Shown here one piece after another: positions 50,489-60,250 of a stretch of 64,000 nt of DNA. Origin of the DNA: Halohasta salina (GTDB lineage: Archaea > Halobacteriota > Halobacteria > Halobacteriales > Haloferacaceae); NCBI RefSeq assembly GCF_024178165.1, contig NZ_JAMZIE010000006.1:1-64000 (forward strand), in the 5' to 3' direction. Below the pieces are notes generated by a model. The model had not been told where the DNA came from and ran no database searches. It saw only the letters and a list, made by a program, of their open reading frames with translations. Each line of letters starts with the position of its first letter. The stretch's first letter is position 1. Made by a program: the position numbers and the translations under genes.

Positions 50489-52552
50489 TCAGGGGGGCGT
50501 CGACGCCGCCGGGAGTCTGACCTCGATCGTCGTTCCCGTCTGTGATTTGGGCACCTCGATCTCCCCTTTGAGGTTCGTGATGATCCAGTAGGCGAGATAC
50601 AGGCCGAGGCCTTGGCCGTGAACCAGCGGCTCTTCTTTCCCGTCGGCCAGCACCTGCCGTTCGTCCTCGGGCAGTCCGGGTCCCGAATCGGTGATCGTGA
50701 TGACGACCTGTTGGTCGGTCGTCGTCACCGTCACAGAGACGGTCGGCTGTGGGCCGGCGTGTTCGGCGGCGTTTTCGAGCAGTTCCCACAGCGCCGTCTC
50801 GATCCGCGGCAGCGTCTCGGCGACCGCGGTCTCGGGGATCTCGGTCGACACCGATACCTCGGGGTAGCGCTCGGTCAGTTGGGCGACCGAATCGCCGATG
50901 ATCGGCATCACGTCGACGGCCCGCAACTCCGGCGACAGTTCGCGGTTCGCCTCGATACGACGGGCGGATTCGGTGAGGTTCAACAGTCGGTCGCCCGCCT
51001 GGACGATCGCATCGGCGTTCGATTTGGCGTCCCCGTCGAGCGTCTCGGCCAACATCGCGGCCCGGCCGTTGATCACCGTCAGCTTGTTGCGAACGTTGTG
51101 TCGCAGCACGCGGTTCATCACGCTGATCAACCCCTCCCGCTGGCGTCGCTGGCTCGCGTCCCGGACCATTGCTTGCGCCCCGACGATATCGGCCGGCGTC
51201 CGCTCGGCCGGGTCGACACCCGGTTCGTATATCGGCACCGTCCGCACGTCGACGTGAACGGTACGGCCGCTCCGAGCCGTGATCGGGAGATCTCGTATCT
51301 GGAGTGATTCACCGTCGAAAACCTCTTGATGGTAGTCGTCGAGCTGTTCGATCCCCTGCTCGTCGGGGGCGAGCATCGAAACCGGCTCGCCGACGAGGTC
51401 GTCCGGCTCGTAGCCGAGGAACTCCTCGACCGAGGGGGAGACGAAGCTGAACCGCCCGGCCATATCGATCCGGATGATGAACGCGAAGCTCGCGGCGATG
51501 ACGGCCCGATACAGCTCGTTGCGCTGGTCGAGTTCACGTTCCCGCTGGACCAGCCGGCGGCGCTGGCGTTCCCGATCGGTGACGTCGGCGAGCGCGATGA
51601 CCGTGACCGTCGAGTCACCAAGCGTCATCGATCGCGGCGAGACCAGATAGTATTCCGACCCCTCGCCGGTGTCCCGTTCGACGACCGTCCCGTCACGCTC
51701 CTGTGCGGCTGCCACCGCCGGAAGCACGTCGGCCAGCGGTTCGCCGGTCGCGTCTTCGAGCGCCGGAAACGCCTCGACGGCCGCCGCCGACCGGTCCCGA
51801 ATCCGACCGCCGTCGTCGACGATCACCGCCGCATCACCACTCAGTGCGGCCGTTCGAACCGCCAGAAACCGGTCGCCGAACAGATACAGCGCTCCAATCG
51901 CGAACGCTGCGACGCCGACCGGTGCATAGATGAGATTGAGGAGCCTCGGTGTCGAGATCGCGACGAGATCGAGCGTGACAGGCACCGCGAGCAGCCCGGT
52001 GAGCACACCGAGGGCCCCGGTATCGTACTCCGAGTCGACGTACAGTTCGAAGATCATGAACAGCCCGACGGCCGCGAGTACGTACGACAGGCCGGTCGAG
52101 GCCCAGTGTATCAACCCGTGGTCGATTGCCAGATACCGAAACGGCGTTGTCACCTCCGTGGTCGTGAAATACAGGCCGTGCAGCGGGTTCGTGAGTTTTA
52201 GCGTCACGACAGTCAGAAACACACCCGCGCCGAGCCGACGGAGTGTCGGGTTTCTATGCAGTCGTCGACCGGTGTAGGCCGACGCGAAGTAGAGCCACGC
52301 CCAGACGGTTGCGAACCCCGAGACCAGCCCGATGGTGTAGGTGGCCTCCCGAAACGGATCCGGGACGACGAAAAACCCCGTCTTGAGCACGGCCCAGAGA
52401 CCGGTCGTCGCGAGCAGTCCGACCAGTCCTCGTCGCATTTCGACGTCGGTAAACGTTCGCGCACGTGGAATCGCGGCAAAACAGGCAATCCCACTGACGA
52501 AAAACAGACTCATATACGCCACGCCAGCAGGCGTCGTCCACGCTGCAGTCAT
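50489..52552 (-). CDS. Sensor histidine kinase, 7TM-PAS-HK (intact)
   Basis: 687 residues from ATG giving MTAAWTT. The first 230 residues hold seven TM helices (N-7TM sensor), then two PAS segments (VIVDDGGRIRDRSAAAV and SFAFIIRIDMAGRFSFVSPS), the phospho-acceptor helix NRVLRHNVRNKLTVING, and an ATPase domain with ELLENAAEHA and ITDSGPGLPEDE. The G2 box reads HGQGLGLYLA. It is the same type as the broken kinase at 17-19 kb. No response regulator adjacent. Confidence 0.9.
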   Translation of the reverse strand: MTAAWTTPAGVAYMSLFFVSGIACFAAIPRARTFTDVEMRRGLVGLLATTGLWAVLKTGFFVVPDPFREATYTIGLVSGFATVWAWLYFASAYTGRRLHRNPTLRRLGAGVFLTVVTLKLTNPLHGLYFTTTEVTTPFRYLAIDHGLIHWASTGLSYVLAAVGLFMIFELYVDSEYDTGALGVLTGLLAVPVTLDLVAISTPRLLNLIYAPVGVAAFAIGALYLFGDRFLAVRTAALSGDAAVIVDDGGRIRDRSAAAVEAFPALEDATGEPLADVLPAVAAAQERDGTVVERDTGEGSEYYLVSPRSMTLGDSTVTVIALADVTDRERQRRRLVQRERELDQRNELYRAVIAASFAFIIRIDMAGRFSFVSPSVEEFLGYEPDDLVGEPVSMLAPDEQGIEQLDDYHQEVFDGESLQIRDLPITARSGRTVHVDVRTVPIYEPGVDPAERTPADIVGAQAMVRDASQRRQREGLISVMNRVLRHNVRNKLTVINGRAAMLAETLDGDAKSNADAIVQAGDRLLNLTESARRIEANRELSPELRAVDVMPIIGDSVAQLTERYPEVSVSTEIPETAVAETLPRIETALWELLENAAEHAGPQPTVSVTVTTTDQQVVITITDSGPGLPEDERQVLADGKEEPLVHGQGLGLYLAYWIITNLKGEIEVPKSQTGTTIEVRLPAASTPP

Positions 52553-52659
52553 TACCGTTTTCCTTTCGTATCGAAGCGTGATAAAAAGCCGGATCATCCC
52601 CGCCGATACCGCCGATTCCGCCGGAATTCACACGCAGGGCCGGTATGGAAACGGGGTCC

Positions 52660-54858
52660 TCAGCGACTGGCCGCGGTCGACGCGAGGGCCGTCTCGAAGT
52701 GCGCGTCGGTGATCTCCACCTCGTCGGCGTGTTTGTTGGCCGTCGGGCCCTCGTAGCGGTCGGCGACCGCCACGATCGCCTGCTGGGCGGCCTCCCGGCA
52801 GACTGAGGTCAGTTCCGCGCCCGAATACCCCTCGGTGGCGTCGGCGATCGCCTCGAGGTCGACGTCGTCGGCCAGCGGTTTGTCGCGGGTGTGGACGTCG
52901 AGAATTGCCCGCCGGGCCTCCCGGTCGGGTTCGGGAACCTCGATGTGGCGTTCGAGCCGTCCGGCCCGCAGCAGCGCGCCGTCGAGACTCTCCCGACGGT
53001 TCGTCGCCGCCAGCACCACCAGATTGGGGTTGTCGCTGAGGCGGTCGAGTTCGGTCAGCAGTTGGGAGACCACCCGGTCGCCGACGCCCGAATCGCCGCC
53101 GAACCCGTCTCGATCGCCGGCGATGGCGTCGATCTCGTCGAAGAAGACGATCGCCGGGGCGGCCTGCCGGGCGCGTTCGAACACCTCCCGGACGGCCTTT
53201 TCGGACTCGCCGACGTAGCGATCGAGCAGTTCGGGCCCCTGGACCTGAATGAAGTTGACCCCGCTTTCGCCCGCGATCGCCCGCGCGAGCAGCGTCTTGC
53301 CGGTGCCGGGCGGGCCGTAGAGCAGCACCCCGGCGGGCGGGGCGGTGTCGGCGGCATCGAACAGCGGGCCGTACTGGAGGGGCCACGTCACCGCCCGTTC
53401 GAGTTCGCCTTTCGCCGCTTCGAGGCCGCCGACGTCGTCGAAACCGGTCGTCGGGGTTTCGGCGACGTACTCCCGCATCGCACTGGGTTCGACCGCCGCC
53501 ATCGCGTGTTCGAAATCCGCCCGCCCGACGGTGATCCCCCGCAGTCGACCACCCTCGGCCCGGACCCGCCGGAGGGCGGTCATCGCGGCCTCCTTGGCCA
53601 GCGATTCGAGATCCGCGCCGACGAAGCCGTGGGTCCGGGCCGCCAGCGTCTCGATGTCGACGTCGTCGGCCAGCGGCATCCGTCGGGTGTGGACGTCGAG
53701 GATCTCCCGGCGGCCGGCCTCGCCGGGGACGCCGATCTCGATTTCGCGGTCGAACCGGCCGCCGCGGCGGAGCGCGACGTCCAGGGAGTCGACGCGGTTG
53801 GTCGCCCCGATGACGATCACGTCGCCGCGGGCGTCGAGGCCGTCCATCAGACTCAGGAGTTGCCCGACCACCCGGCTTTCGACGTCGCCGCCGTCTTCGC
53901 GTTTCGGGGCGATCGAGTCGATCTCGTCGAAGAAGACGATCGCCGGGGCGTTGTCGCCGGCCTCCTCGAATACCTCCCGGAGCCGTTCTTCGGATTCGCC
54001 CTTGTACTTCGACATGATCTCCGGGCCGGAGACGGTGTAGAAACTGGCGTCGACCTCGTTGGCCACCGCTTTGGCGATCAGGGTCTTCCCCGTTCCAGGG
54101 GGACCATGGAGGAGCACGCCCTTCGGCGGGTCGATGCCGAGCCGGGTGAAGACGCCGGGCTCCGACAGCGGGAGCTCGATCAGCTCCCGGACGAGTTCGA
54201 GTTCGTCGTCGAGACCGCCGATATCCTCGTAGGTGACGCCGGTCGCCGGCCGGCTGCGCCCCTCGGTGTCGGCTCGGAGGTCGGTGGTGGGTGGGGGCGA
54301 GGCCCCGCCGGCAGTCGGCTCCGAGTCCGCGTCGGTCGGCTCGTCGACCGGTTCGGCCGGGATGACCATCAGTCGGGTCGAGTCGGTGACCCGGACGGTC
54401 CCTTCGGGGTCGGTGGTCTCGACGGTAAAGCGGCTGCCGGCGAGCCGCTCGATGCGGACGCCCTCGCCGGCCCGAATCGGCCGGTCACGGATGTCCCGCT
54501 CGACGGCGGTTTCGATCGTCTCGTGGGCGATGTCGGCGGCCGCGAGTTCTGCCGGGGCTCGCAGCCGTACCCGACGGGCTTCGGCGACCGGCTCCTTTTT
54601 CACCCGAACGGTCTCGCCGACTTTGACGCCCGCGTTGGTTCGGGTGTCGGCGTCGACCAGCACCGAGCCGGCGGCGGTCCCGTGGCCGCCGGGCCACACC
54701 TTGGCGACGGTCGCGGCCTCACCCTCGATGACGACCGTGTCACCGCTCAGCACGCCAAGTTCCCGCATGGCTCCGTCGGGGAGCCGGGCGATCCCCCGGC
54801 CGGCGTCCCGCTTTTCGGCGCTGCGAACGGTGAGTTCGACTCCCGCATCCTCGCTCAT
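52660..54858 (-). CDS. cdc48: AAA ATPase Cdc48/p97-type
   Basis: 732 residues. N-domain (about 1-185, double-psi barrel, VRSAEKRDAGRGIARLPDGA) and two AAA modules: D1 Walker A GPPGTGKTLIA, Walker B FFDEIDSIAPKREDGG, SRH GATNRVDSLD; D2 Walker A GPPGTGKTLLA, Walker B FFDEIDAIAGD, SRH AATNRRESLD. It unfolds proteins for the proteasome. Length fits haloarchaeal Cdc48. Several D1 and D2 arginine fingers are intact. Confidence 0.95.
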   Translation of the reverse strand: MSEDAGVELTVRSAEKRDAGRGIARLPDGAMRELGVLSGDTVVIEGEAATVAKVWPGGHGTAAGSVLVDADTRTNAGVKVGETVRVKKEPVAEARRVRLRAPAELAAADIAHETIETAVERDIRDRPIRAGEGVRIERLAGSRFTVETTDPEGTVRVTDSTRLMVIPAEPVDEPTDADSEPTAGGASPPPTTDLRADTEGRSRPATGVTYEDIGGLDDELELVRELIELPLSEPGVFTRLGIDPPKGVLLHGPPGTGKTLIAKAVANEVDASFYTVSGPEIMSKYKGESEERLREVFEEAGDNAPAIVFFDEIDSIAPKREDGGDVESRVVGQLLSLMDGLDARGDVIVIGATNRVDSLDVALRRGGRFDREIEIGVPGEAGRREILDVHTRRMPLADDVDIETLAARTHGFVGADLESLAKEAAMTALRRVRAEGGRLRGITVGRADFEHAMAAVEPSAMREYVAETPTTGFDDVGGLEAAKGELERAVTWPLQYGPLFDAADTAPPAGVLLYGPPGTGKTLLARAIAGESGVNFIQVQGPELLDRYVGESEKAVREVFERARQAAPAIVFFDEIDAIAGDRDGFGGDSGVGDRVVSQLLTELDRLSDNPNLVVLAATNRRESLDGALLRAGRLERHIEVPEPDREARRAILDVHTRDKPLADDVDLEAIADATEGYSGAELTSVCREAAQQAIVAVADRYEGPTANKHADEVEITDAHFETALASTAASR

Positions 54859-54898
54859 ACCTCCCGTTGGAGCGCCGGTGGTTTATCACACACGCCGC

Positions 54899-55171
54899 TC
54901 AGCGGTGTTCGTCGAGGAGCGTCTCGGCGTGGGCCTTCGAGGTGGCCCGCTCCCAGCGCACCTTCACGGGGTCGCCGCCGTCGACGTCGGCCGGTTCGAA
55001 CCCCGCCGGCGGGCCGTAGGCCAGCGCCTCCTTGCAGGCGTCCCGCAGCACGCCGATCCCGACCCCGAGGCTGGTGCCTTCGGCGTCGCCCAACTCGTAG
55101 AGCCCGTAGGCGTCGGGCGCGCGCCGAACCGTCGACCGATCCAACTCTCGCCACTGTTTTCGGAGGCTCAT
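54899..55171 (-). CDS. Small protein with possible GIY-YIG-like fold
   Basis: 90 residues. The segment APDAYGLYELGDAEGTSLGV has the beta-Y-G-x-Y pattern of GIY-YIG domains, and RWERATSKAHAETLLDEH is helical with an ending like these small domains. The catalytic Arg and Glu are not certain. The 40-nt gap to cdc48 suggests co-transcription. Function unknown. Confidence 0.5.
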   Translation of the reverse strand: MSLRKQWRELDRSTVRRAPDAYGLYELGDAEGTSLGVGIGVLRDACKEALAYGPPAGFEPADVDGGDPVKVRWERATSKAHAETLLDEHR

Positions 55172-55248
55172 TTCCCGGCGGTTACGGCTCCGTCGATAAG
55201 TAGGCGGCGGCTACGTCACCGGTAGCAACTGGCTACTCGGGCGTCGAC

Positions 55249-55677
55249 TCAGGCGTCGACGAACTCGTAGCTCTCCTCGCCCCAGTCGTCCTCGACGAAG
55301 ACGAACACCCGGCCCCCCGCCGCCTCGGGGTCGGCCTCAACGGTCGTCCGGAGGCCGTCGGTCCGGGAGACGGTGACGCCGGGGAATACCTCCTCGCGGT
55401 CGCCCTCATCGAGGAGGATCCGGCCGACGCCGGTGTCTTCGAGGATCTCGTCGGCGGTTTTTAGGTCGTTGACGTACAGCAGGACGCCCTCGGTCTCGGT
55501 GGGATCGGTCACGAGCACGTGGGTCTCCTTGCCGGGGGCGGTCTGCAGCGAGCCGTCGACCGGTTGGGGGACGCCCCGGTAGATGGTGGTCCGACCGTCG
55601 GCGTAGGTGACGACGACGCCCTCCTCGCGGAGTTCGACGCCGAGGGTTCGCGGCGGCACGTCGTTGTGAACAGCCAT
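55249..55677 (-). CDS. DUF5796-like protein
   Basis: 142 residues from the ATG giving MAVHNDVPPRTLGVELREEG. Beta-rich and acidic (YADGRTTIYRGVPQPVDGS; GRVFVFVEDDWGEESYEFVD). I recognise this as the haloarchaeal DUF5796 family with no known role. The upstream frame extension lacks haloarchaeal composition and is rejected. Confidence 0.6.
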   Translation of the reverse strand: MAVHNDVPPRTLGVELREEGVVVTYADGRTTIYRGVPQPVDGSLQTAPGKETHVLVTDPTETEGVLLYVNDLKTADEILEDTGVGRILLDEGDREEVFPGVTVSRTDGLRTTVEADPEAAGGRVFVFVEDDWGEESYEFVDA

Positions 55678-55741
55678 AGACGGGCTACGGGCGAGAGCGG
55701 AAAAAAGCCGCCGTTGTGCGGTCATCCCGCTGAACGTTGGG

Positions 55742-55747
55742 TTTATC
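55742..55747 (+). promoter_or_regulatory. TATA-like box for the Tat lipoprotein gene
   Basis: TTTATC 25-30 nt before the ATG at 55772, supporting that start over the upstream in-frame ATG at 55748, which would lie immediately behind the box. Confidence 0.45.
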
Positions 55748-55771
55748 ATGGATGAACGACCAATCGGAGTT

Positions 55772-57022
55772 ATGCAACCAACACGCCGCCGATGTCTTGC
55801 GGTTGCCGGCGCGGGGCTCGGCGCTGGGGTTGCTGGCTGTCTCTCCTCGGGCTCGAACGTCACCTATCCGGAGGCCGACGACGCCCCCGACGAGTCGACC
55901 AACGAGTCGGCTGGCGACGACGGTGGCGACGAGGAGCCGGTCGACCCGATCAACAGTCGGCTCGCCGAGGAGACGGCTCCGATCTACGCGGAACTGCGGT
56001 GGTTCGAGACCGAGTACGACGACGCGATGCTGCGCTACAAGGGCCGGCTCCGGGAGGTCTACGAGGCGGTCAACTCGTTGCGTGCGACCCTCGAAGAAGA
56101 CGGCCGGATTTCCGCTGGCCAGCTATCGGACGTCGAGGAGTTGGCCGACGAGGTCGCCGGCTCGGTCAACCGGATCCCCGAACCGCAGTTCACCAACCAC
56201 ATCGCGTTTCAGAAGGTCAACGACGAACGGTTTGAGAAGATACGGACGTTCCGACAGCGGGAGGACTGGGATCGGGTCGACGCCGAACTCCGGCGGCTCG
56301 GTCGGGTTTACGGCAACGCCTCGACCGACGCTCGGATCCGGGAGCGCTACTCGCCGAACCCGGTCGACAACCGGCTCTACGAGTGGCTCGCCCCCGGGGA
56401 GGGCCGGCGGCTCTTCGAGTTTCGACACGTCAGCGACGACCCGACGGACCACGAGGATCGGGGGCGACTTCCCGGCCACGGGCTGTATGTCGTCGACGAT
56501 TCGCGCCGCGAAATCGAGGATCTCGACCGGCCGCTGGGGGGGCCACGCTGGGAGCTGTTCTCGGGGCTCGAAGGCGTCTTCGAGCCGTTTTCCGAGTCGG
56601 CCGGCCGACGCTACCGGCTGTTCGGCCGGCTCCACGACATCTCGGAGCTCGACGAGGAGGAGACGATCGACGACGACGCGTCGATCGACCCACAGGAGAC
56701 CGACTCGGTGACGCTGTTCGCCCAGGAGTTCGCCGACACCGAGACGGCAGCGGCGGCCCACGACGCGGTGATGACCGACAAGGCGACCGAGGGCGAAGAC
56801 CAGTGGGGCGACGAGACCTGGAAGCAGGTGTTGTACGATTACGACGGCGACCGCTACTACGCCCACTTCCTGCGGGCCGACGCGTTCCTGTTCGCGGTCA
56901 ATCCTACCCAGACCGCCTGGGAGGAACGTGACGAGGACGAGGACGAGGACGAAGATGACAACGACGATGACGACAGCTGGACCGACCCAATCGACGGGAC
57001 GTGGCTGAACCCTAATCCATGA
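55772..57022 (+). CDS. Tat-type lipoprotein, haloarchaeal
   Basis: 416 residues. MQPTRRRCLAVAGAGLGAG is a twin-arginine signal ending in a lipobox (VAGC). The mature protein is acidic with an Asp/Ser/Glu-rich linker, a helical stretch (AEETAPIYAELRWFETEYDD) and an Asp-rich tail. No enzymatic motif is visible. The stop overlaps the next start by 4 nt, so the two genes are coupled. Confidence 0.7.
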   Translation: MQPTRRRCLAVAGAGLGAGVAGCLSSGSNVTYPEADDAPDESTNESAGDDGGDEEPVDPINSRLAEETAPIYAELRWFETEYDDAMLRYKGRLREVYEAVNSLRATLEEDGRISAGQLSDVEELADEVAGSVNRIPEPQFTNHIAFQKVNDERFEKIRTFRQREDWDRVDAELRRLGRVYGNASTDARIRERYSPNPVDNRLYEWLAPGEGRRLFEFRHVSDDPTDHEDRGRLPGHGLYVVDDSRREIEDLDRPLGGPRWELFSGLEGVFEPFSESAGRRYRLFGRLHDISELDEEETIDDDASIDPQETDSVTLFAQEFADTETAAAAHDAVMTDKATEGEDQWGDETWKQVLYDYDGDRYYAHFLRADAFLFAVNPTQTAWEERDEDEDEDEDDNDDDDSWTDPIDGTWLNPNP

Positions 57023-57483
57023 AACGAATACTCCAAGCGATCGGTTTCACGACGGTGGTGTTTGCAGTCTTCGGTATCGCACTCGGACTTCTCGGCTACA
57101 TCTCGGGTTCGTGGGCCCAGTCACAGCTGATCACCGACGCCGGCGGGGCCGCCGAGTTCGGCCCGGTCTTCGTCGCGGTCGCCTATCTCCAGACGGCCGT
57201 CGTCGTCTTCCTGTTGGGGCCGGTCGTTGCCGGTCTCGCGGCGAGCATCCTCGGCTCGTTGCTGTCGACGCCGAAGGCCGGCCTGCTGGCCGGCGGGACC
57301 GCGAGCCTCGTCGGCTTCTACGTGATGAGCGTCGTCGCGCTGGCGATCATCGTCTTTTCGAAGGGGCCCGACGCCCAGCAGGCGTTTTCGTTCACGCAGG
57401 CGCTCGGACCGATGCTGCTGGCCGGGATTCCCACCGCGATCATCGGCAGCCTCCTGTCGGCGCTGAGTGCAGCGGCCAACTGA
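57019..57483 (+). CDS. Small multispanning membrane protein
   Basis: 154 residues, four hydrophobic helices (about 7-27, 45-75, 78-112, 125-150) with few charges. Resembles haloarchaeal DUF5518-like membrane proteins. It is coupled to the upstream lipoprotein (ATGA overlap), which suggests that the two proteins act together at the membrane. Function unknown. Confidence 0.6.
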   Translation: MKRILQAIGFTTVVFAVFGIALGLLGYISGSWAQSQLITDAGGAAEFGPVFVAVAYLQTAVVVFLLGPVVAGLAASILGSLLSTPKAGLLAGGTASLVGFYVMSVVALAIIVFSKGPDAQQAFSFTQALGPMLLAGIPTAIIGSLLSALSAAAN

Positions 57484-57531
57484 CCGACCCGAACCGTCAC
57501 CTCTTTGATGGCGTCTCACGGCCTCTCCAGT

Positions 57532-58443
57532 ATGAAGGGAGTCGCGTCGGCACCGGGTGCCGGCACCGTTCTCAACGCCCTCGCAACCCACCGCGGGTCG
57601 GCGTTCGCCATCGACGCCGACACCACCGCCACCGTCGACCTCGATCCCTCGACCGAGGGTGTCGACGGCGAGATCGCCGCCGCCCCCGACGGCGACACGC
57701 GACTGATCGAACGCTGTGTCGAACTGGTCGCCGACCGGTTCGGCGACGGCGAGGGCGGGACGGTCCGGACCGACAGCGAGGTGCCGATGGCCGCCGGGCT
57801 CAAGAGTTCCAGCGCCGCCGCCAACGCCACGATCCTCGCTGCGCTCGATGCACTCGGCGTCGACGTGGTCGACCCCACGGGTGCGGGCGAACTCGACGAC
57901 GGAGAAACCGATCCGGCGGCCGGCGAGATCACCGCCGCCGACGCCTGCCGCATCGGCGTCGCGGCCGCCCGCGATGTCGGCGTCACGATCACCGGCGCGT
58001 TCGACGACGCCGCCGCCAGCATGCTCGGCGGCGTGGTCGTCACCGACAACGACACCGACGAACTGCTGGCCCGCGAGACCCGCCAGTGGGACGTGCTGGT
58101 GTGGACGCCGCCCGAACGGGCCTACAGCGCGGATGCGGATGTCGACCGCTGTGGCCACATCACCGAGATGGCCGATCTCGTCGAGGAGTTAGCTCTCGAT
58201 GGCCGCTACGGAAAGGCGATGACCGTGAACGGACTCGCCTACTCGGCGGCGCTCGGCTTTTCGACCGAGCCAGCCGTCGAGGCTATGCCCCACGCCGAAG
58301 GCGTCTCGCTGTCGGGAACCGGCCCCAGTGTCGTCGCGGTCGGCGACAGCGAGGACCTAGCGGCAGTCCGCGAGCAGTGGGCCGCCCGCGATGGGAGCCT
58401 TCTTGAGACGACGACACGAACCGAGGGAGCACGAATCCAATGA
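57532..58443 (+). CDS. aroK: Archaeal shikimate kinase (GHMP family)
   Basis: 303 residues from the ATG giving MKGVASAPGAGTVLNALATH; an ATG 24 nt upstream is possible. GHMP motifs: APGAGTVLNA, VPMAAGLKSSSAAANATILA (phosphate loop) and SLSGTGPSVVAVG. Archaeal shikimate kinase belongs to the GHMP fold rather than the bacterial P-loop family. It makes shikimate-3-phosphate in aromatic amino acid synthesis and overlaps chorismate mutase by 4 nt. Confidence 0.9.
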   Translation: MKGVASAPGAGTVLNALATHRGSAFAIDADTTATVDLDPSTEGVDGEIAAAPDGDTRLIERCVELVADRFGDGEGGTVRTDSEVPMAAGLKSSSAAANATILAALDALGVDVVDPTGAGELDDGETDPAAGEITAADACRIGVAAARDVGVTITGAFDDAAASMLGGVVVTDNDTDELLARETRQWDVLVWTPPERAYSADADVDRCGHITEMADLVEELALDGRYGKAMTVNGLAYSAALGFSTEPAVEAMPHAEGVSLSGTGPSVVAVGDSEDLAAVREQWAARDGSLLETTTRTEGARIQ

Positions 58444-58727
58444 GCACGAACACCGAAGAGAAGAGTCTGGACGAACTGCGCACCGAAATCGAAGACATCG
58501 ACCGCGAACTGGTCGAACTGATCGCGCGCCGCACCTACGTCGCCGACTCCATCGCGGATGTCAAAGACGAACTCGACTTGCCGACGACCGACGAGAGCCA
58601 AGAGGACAAGGTCATGGAGCGGGCCGGGGAGAACGCCGACAAGTTCGACGTCGACTCGAATCTCGTCAAGGCCGTCTTCCGGCTGTTGATCGAGTTGAAC
58701 AAGGTCGAACAGCGAGAGAGCCGCTAA
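58440..58727 (+). CDS. aroQ: Chorismate mutase (AroQ class)
   Basis: 95 residues, all-helical: SLDELRTEIEDIDRELVELI (active-site Arg and the AroQ RxxIDxxDxxLxxLxxxR pattern), ARRTYVADSIADVK and a C-terminal helix KAVFRLLIELNKVEQ. It converts chorismate to prephenate. ATGA overlap with shikimate kinase indicates coupled translation in an aromatic biosynthesis operon. Confidence 0.9.
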   Translation: MSTNTEEKSLDELRTEIEDIDRELVELIARRTYVADSIADVKDELDLPTTDESQEDKVMERAGENADKFDVDSNLVKAVFRLLIELNKVEQRESR

Positions 58728-58733
58728 CCACCG

Positions 58734-60161
58734 TTAGTTCACGCTTTTCGAGAGTTCAGCTCCCGCTTTGAACTTCACCTCGTTCGACGCATCCCCGGCG
58801 TTCACCAGATGCAGCACGGGCGCGTCTAACGCGAGATGCGTGACGCGCGCCTCCTCATCCGTGCCCAGTTTCCGACCCGGCTTCTTCCGTTTGAAGCTGT
58901 CGTTGCCCTGCTTCCCACCCTCCGTGAGGACGCCCTTCTCCATCAACTCCCCCACCGTGCCGGCATCGAGCCGTGCCCCTCGGCGTGACCGTCCCGCAAC
59001 GACTCTCCGACCACGCTCTGAATCCGCCCGCTCGATTGCGTCACCGAGCCCATCCCCGTCGGCATCCAGATCGCCGAGGTCGACACCGACGACCGGTGCA
59101 GCATCCACCATCGTCAACACCGTCACCGAGTCCTCGTACAACGCCGCATCGTCGATTACCCAGCCGCCTGCGTAGACGAGCTGTCCATCATGCTCTGCAC
59201 GACCCACGTACAACAACGCCGGGAACGGGTGCGGGCAGTCCGGTGGCTGGACCATCACCTGCGTCAGGAGCGTCTCGACGATTTCCGGCGTCGCGTTTCC
59301 GCCCCCGCTCGACGCACTACTCCACGCTTGATAGATCGCTTCAGTCGACGATTCGAGTCCGTCCGACCCACCGTCGGCGTCGACCCGCACGGCTGTTGGG
59401 GCGCCGTCGGCTTCCGGCGGTGAATTGATCACGACGACAGTCCCGTCGTCCGCATGCATGACCTCAAGATTCCCGCCCGTCGACGTCGGCCCGGAAACCG
59501 CAGCCGCCAGATGCTCGGTCGTCCCACAGACCTCTCCCGGCCGAATTGTGTCGTCGGAATCGTCACAGTCCCCCGTTCCATCCGCCATCGACTTACTGCC
59601 CCACGAGTACACTCGCCCATCGCCGTCACCCCGACCAGCGATATAGTCGACGAGCCGCTGTGGCGTCACCGCCGCGTCGATACTCCCGTTCCCATCCGGC
59701 ACCTCCGCATCGGGCAGACAGACGGTAAACCGCTCTGCCACGATCGCCTCGCCATCCAAATACGCGAGAATCCGCTCTAACTCCTCGTCGGTAACGGCAC
59801 TGTTGGGCGACGCGATGCCGCTCCGATTGCTCCGCGTGTTGTTGTAGTTGGCCGCCACAACTGCGGACGATGTCACCCACCCTTCCAACTCGACCTCACC
59901 GGACACCCCTCTCGCCCCACCGGACACCGTCGGAGTCAGCCGACGAACGGTCGGCTCACCCGTCGACAGCTGCTCGCTGCGCTCCCCCGCGAACGCTGCT
60001 GCGGGTGACGAGCCGGTATTCGTGAGCGCCGAGGCCACTCGATTCAGACACCCAGCGAACCCACCGACAGCAACGACACCGCCCACTGCGAGGAGCCGAC
60101 GTCGACTACTGGTACCGTGCAACACACTACGTGCGGAATCCTCCGGCCTTCGAAAATGCAT
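58734..60161 (-). CDS. Exported protein with Tat-like signal, Ca-binding motif and HU-like tail
   Basis: 475 residues from the ATG giving MHFRRPEDSARS. The segment RRRLLAVGGVVAVGGFAGC is a Tat/lipobox signal. The middle contains disulfide-capable cysteines (FTVCLPDAEVP, DCDDSDDT) and, at about residues 375-388, a calcium-type motif DLDADGDGLGDAIE. After a basic linker, the tail ends FKRKKPGRKLG, then EVKFKAGAELSKSVN, which resembles the beta-arm and C-terminus of bacterial HU. The DNA is less GC-rich and its codon use differs from neighbours. The upstream part of the open frame (to 61589) is a shadow of the permease gene. Function unknown. Confidence 0.6.
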   Translation of the reverse strand: MHFRRPEDSARSVLHGTSSRRRLLAVGGVVAVGGFAGCLNRVASALTNTGSSPAAAFAGERSEQLSTGEPTVRRLTPTVSGGARGVSGEVELEGWVTSSAVVAANYNNTRSNRSGIASPNSAVTDEELERILAYLDGEAIVAERFTVCLPDAEVPDGNGSIDAAVTPQRLVDYIAGRGDGDGRVYSWGSKSMADGTGDCDDSDDTIRPGEVCGTTEHLAAAVSGPTSTGGNLEVMHADDGTVVVINSPPEADGAPTAVRVDADGGSDGLESSTEAIYQAWSSASSGGGNATPEIVETLLTQVMVQPPDCPHPFPALLYVGRAEHDGQLVYAGGWVIDDAALYEDSVTVLTMVDAAPVVGVDLGDLDADGDGLGDAIERADSERGRRVVAGRSRRGARLDAGTVGELMEKGVLTEGGKQGNDSFKRKKPGRKLGTDEEARVTHLALDAPVLHLVNAGDASNEVKFKAGAELSKSVN

Positions 60162-60188
60162 AATCAGCGACCGAAAGCGAGGCACCAG

Positions 60189-60194
60189 TATAAG
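60189..60194 (-). promoter_or_regulatory. TATA-like box for the exported protein gene
   Basis: CTTATA on the minus strand, 28-33 nt upstream of the start at 60161, within a very AT-rich 40-nt stretch. A second AT-rich match lies at about 60200-60212. Confidence 0.45.
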
Positions 60195-60250
60195 TTTTCT
60201 TATAAATATAATGTCGAAATGAAGTATTGGTGCCGTAAAGACGTGCTTCG

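Noticed and set aside
52891..55203. 770-residue frame antisense to cdc48
   Set aside because: Shadow of the Cdc48 gene; no domain recognised.
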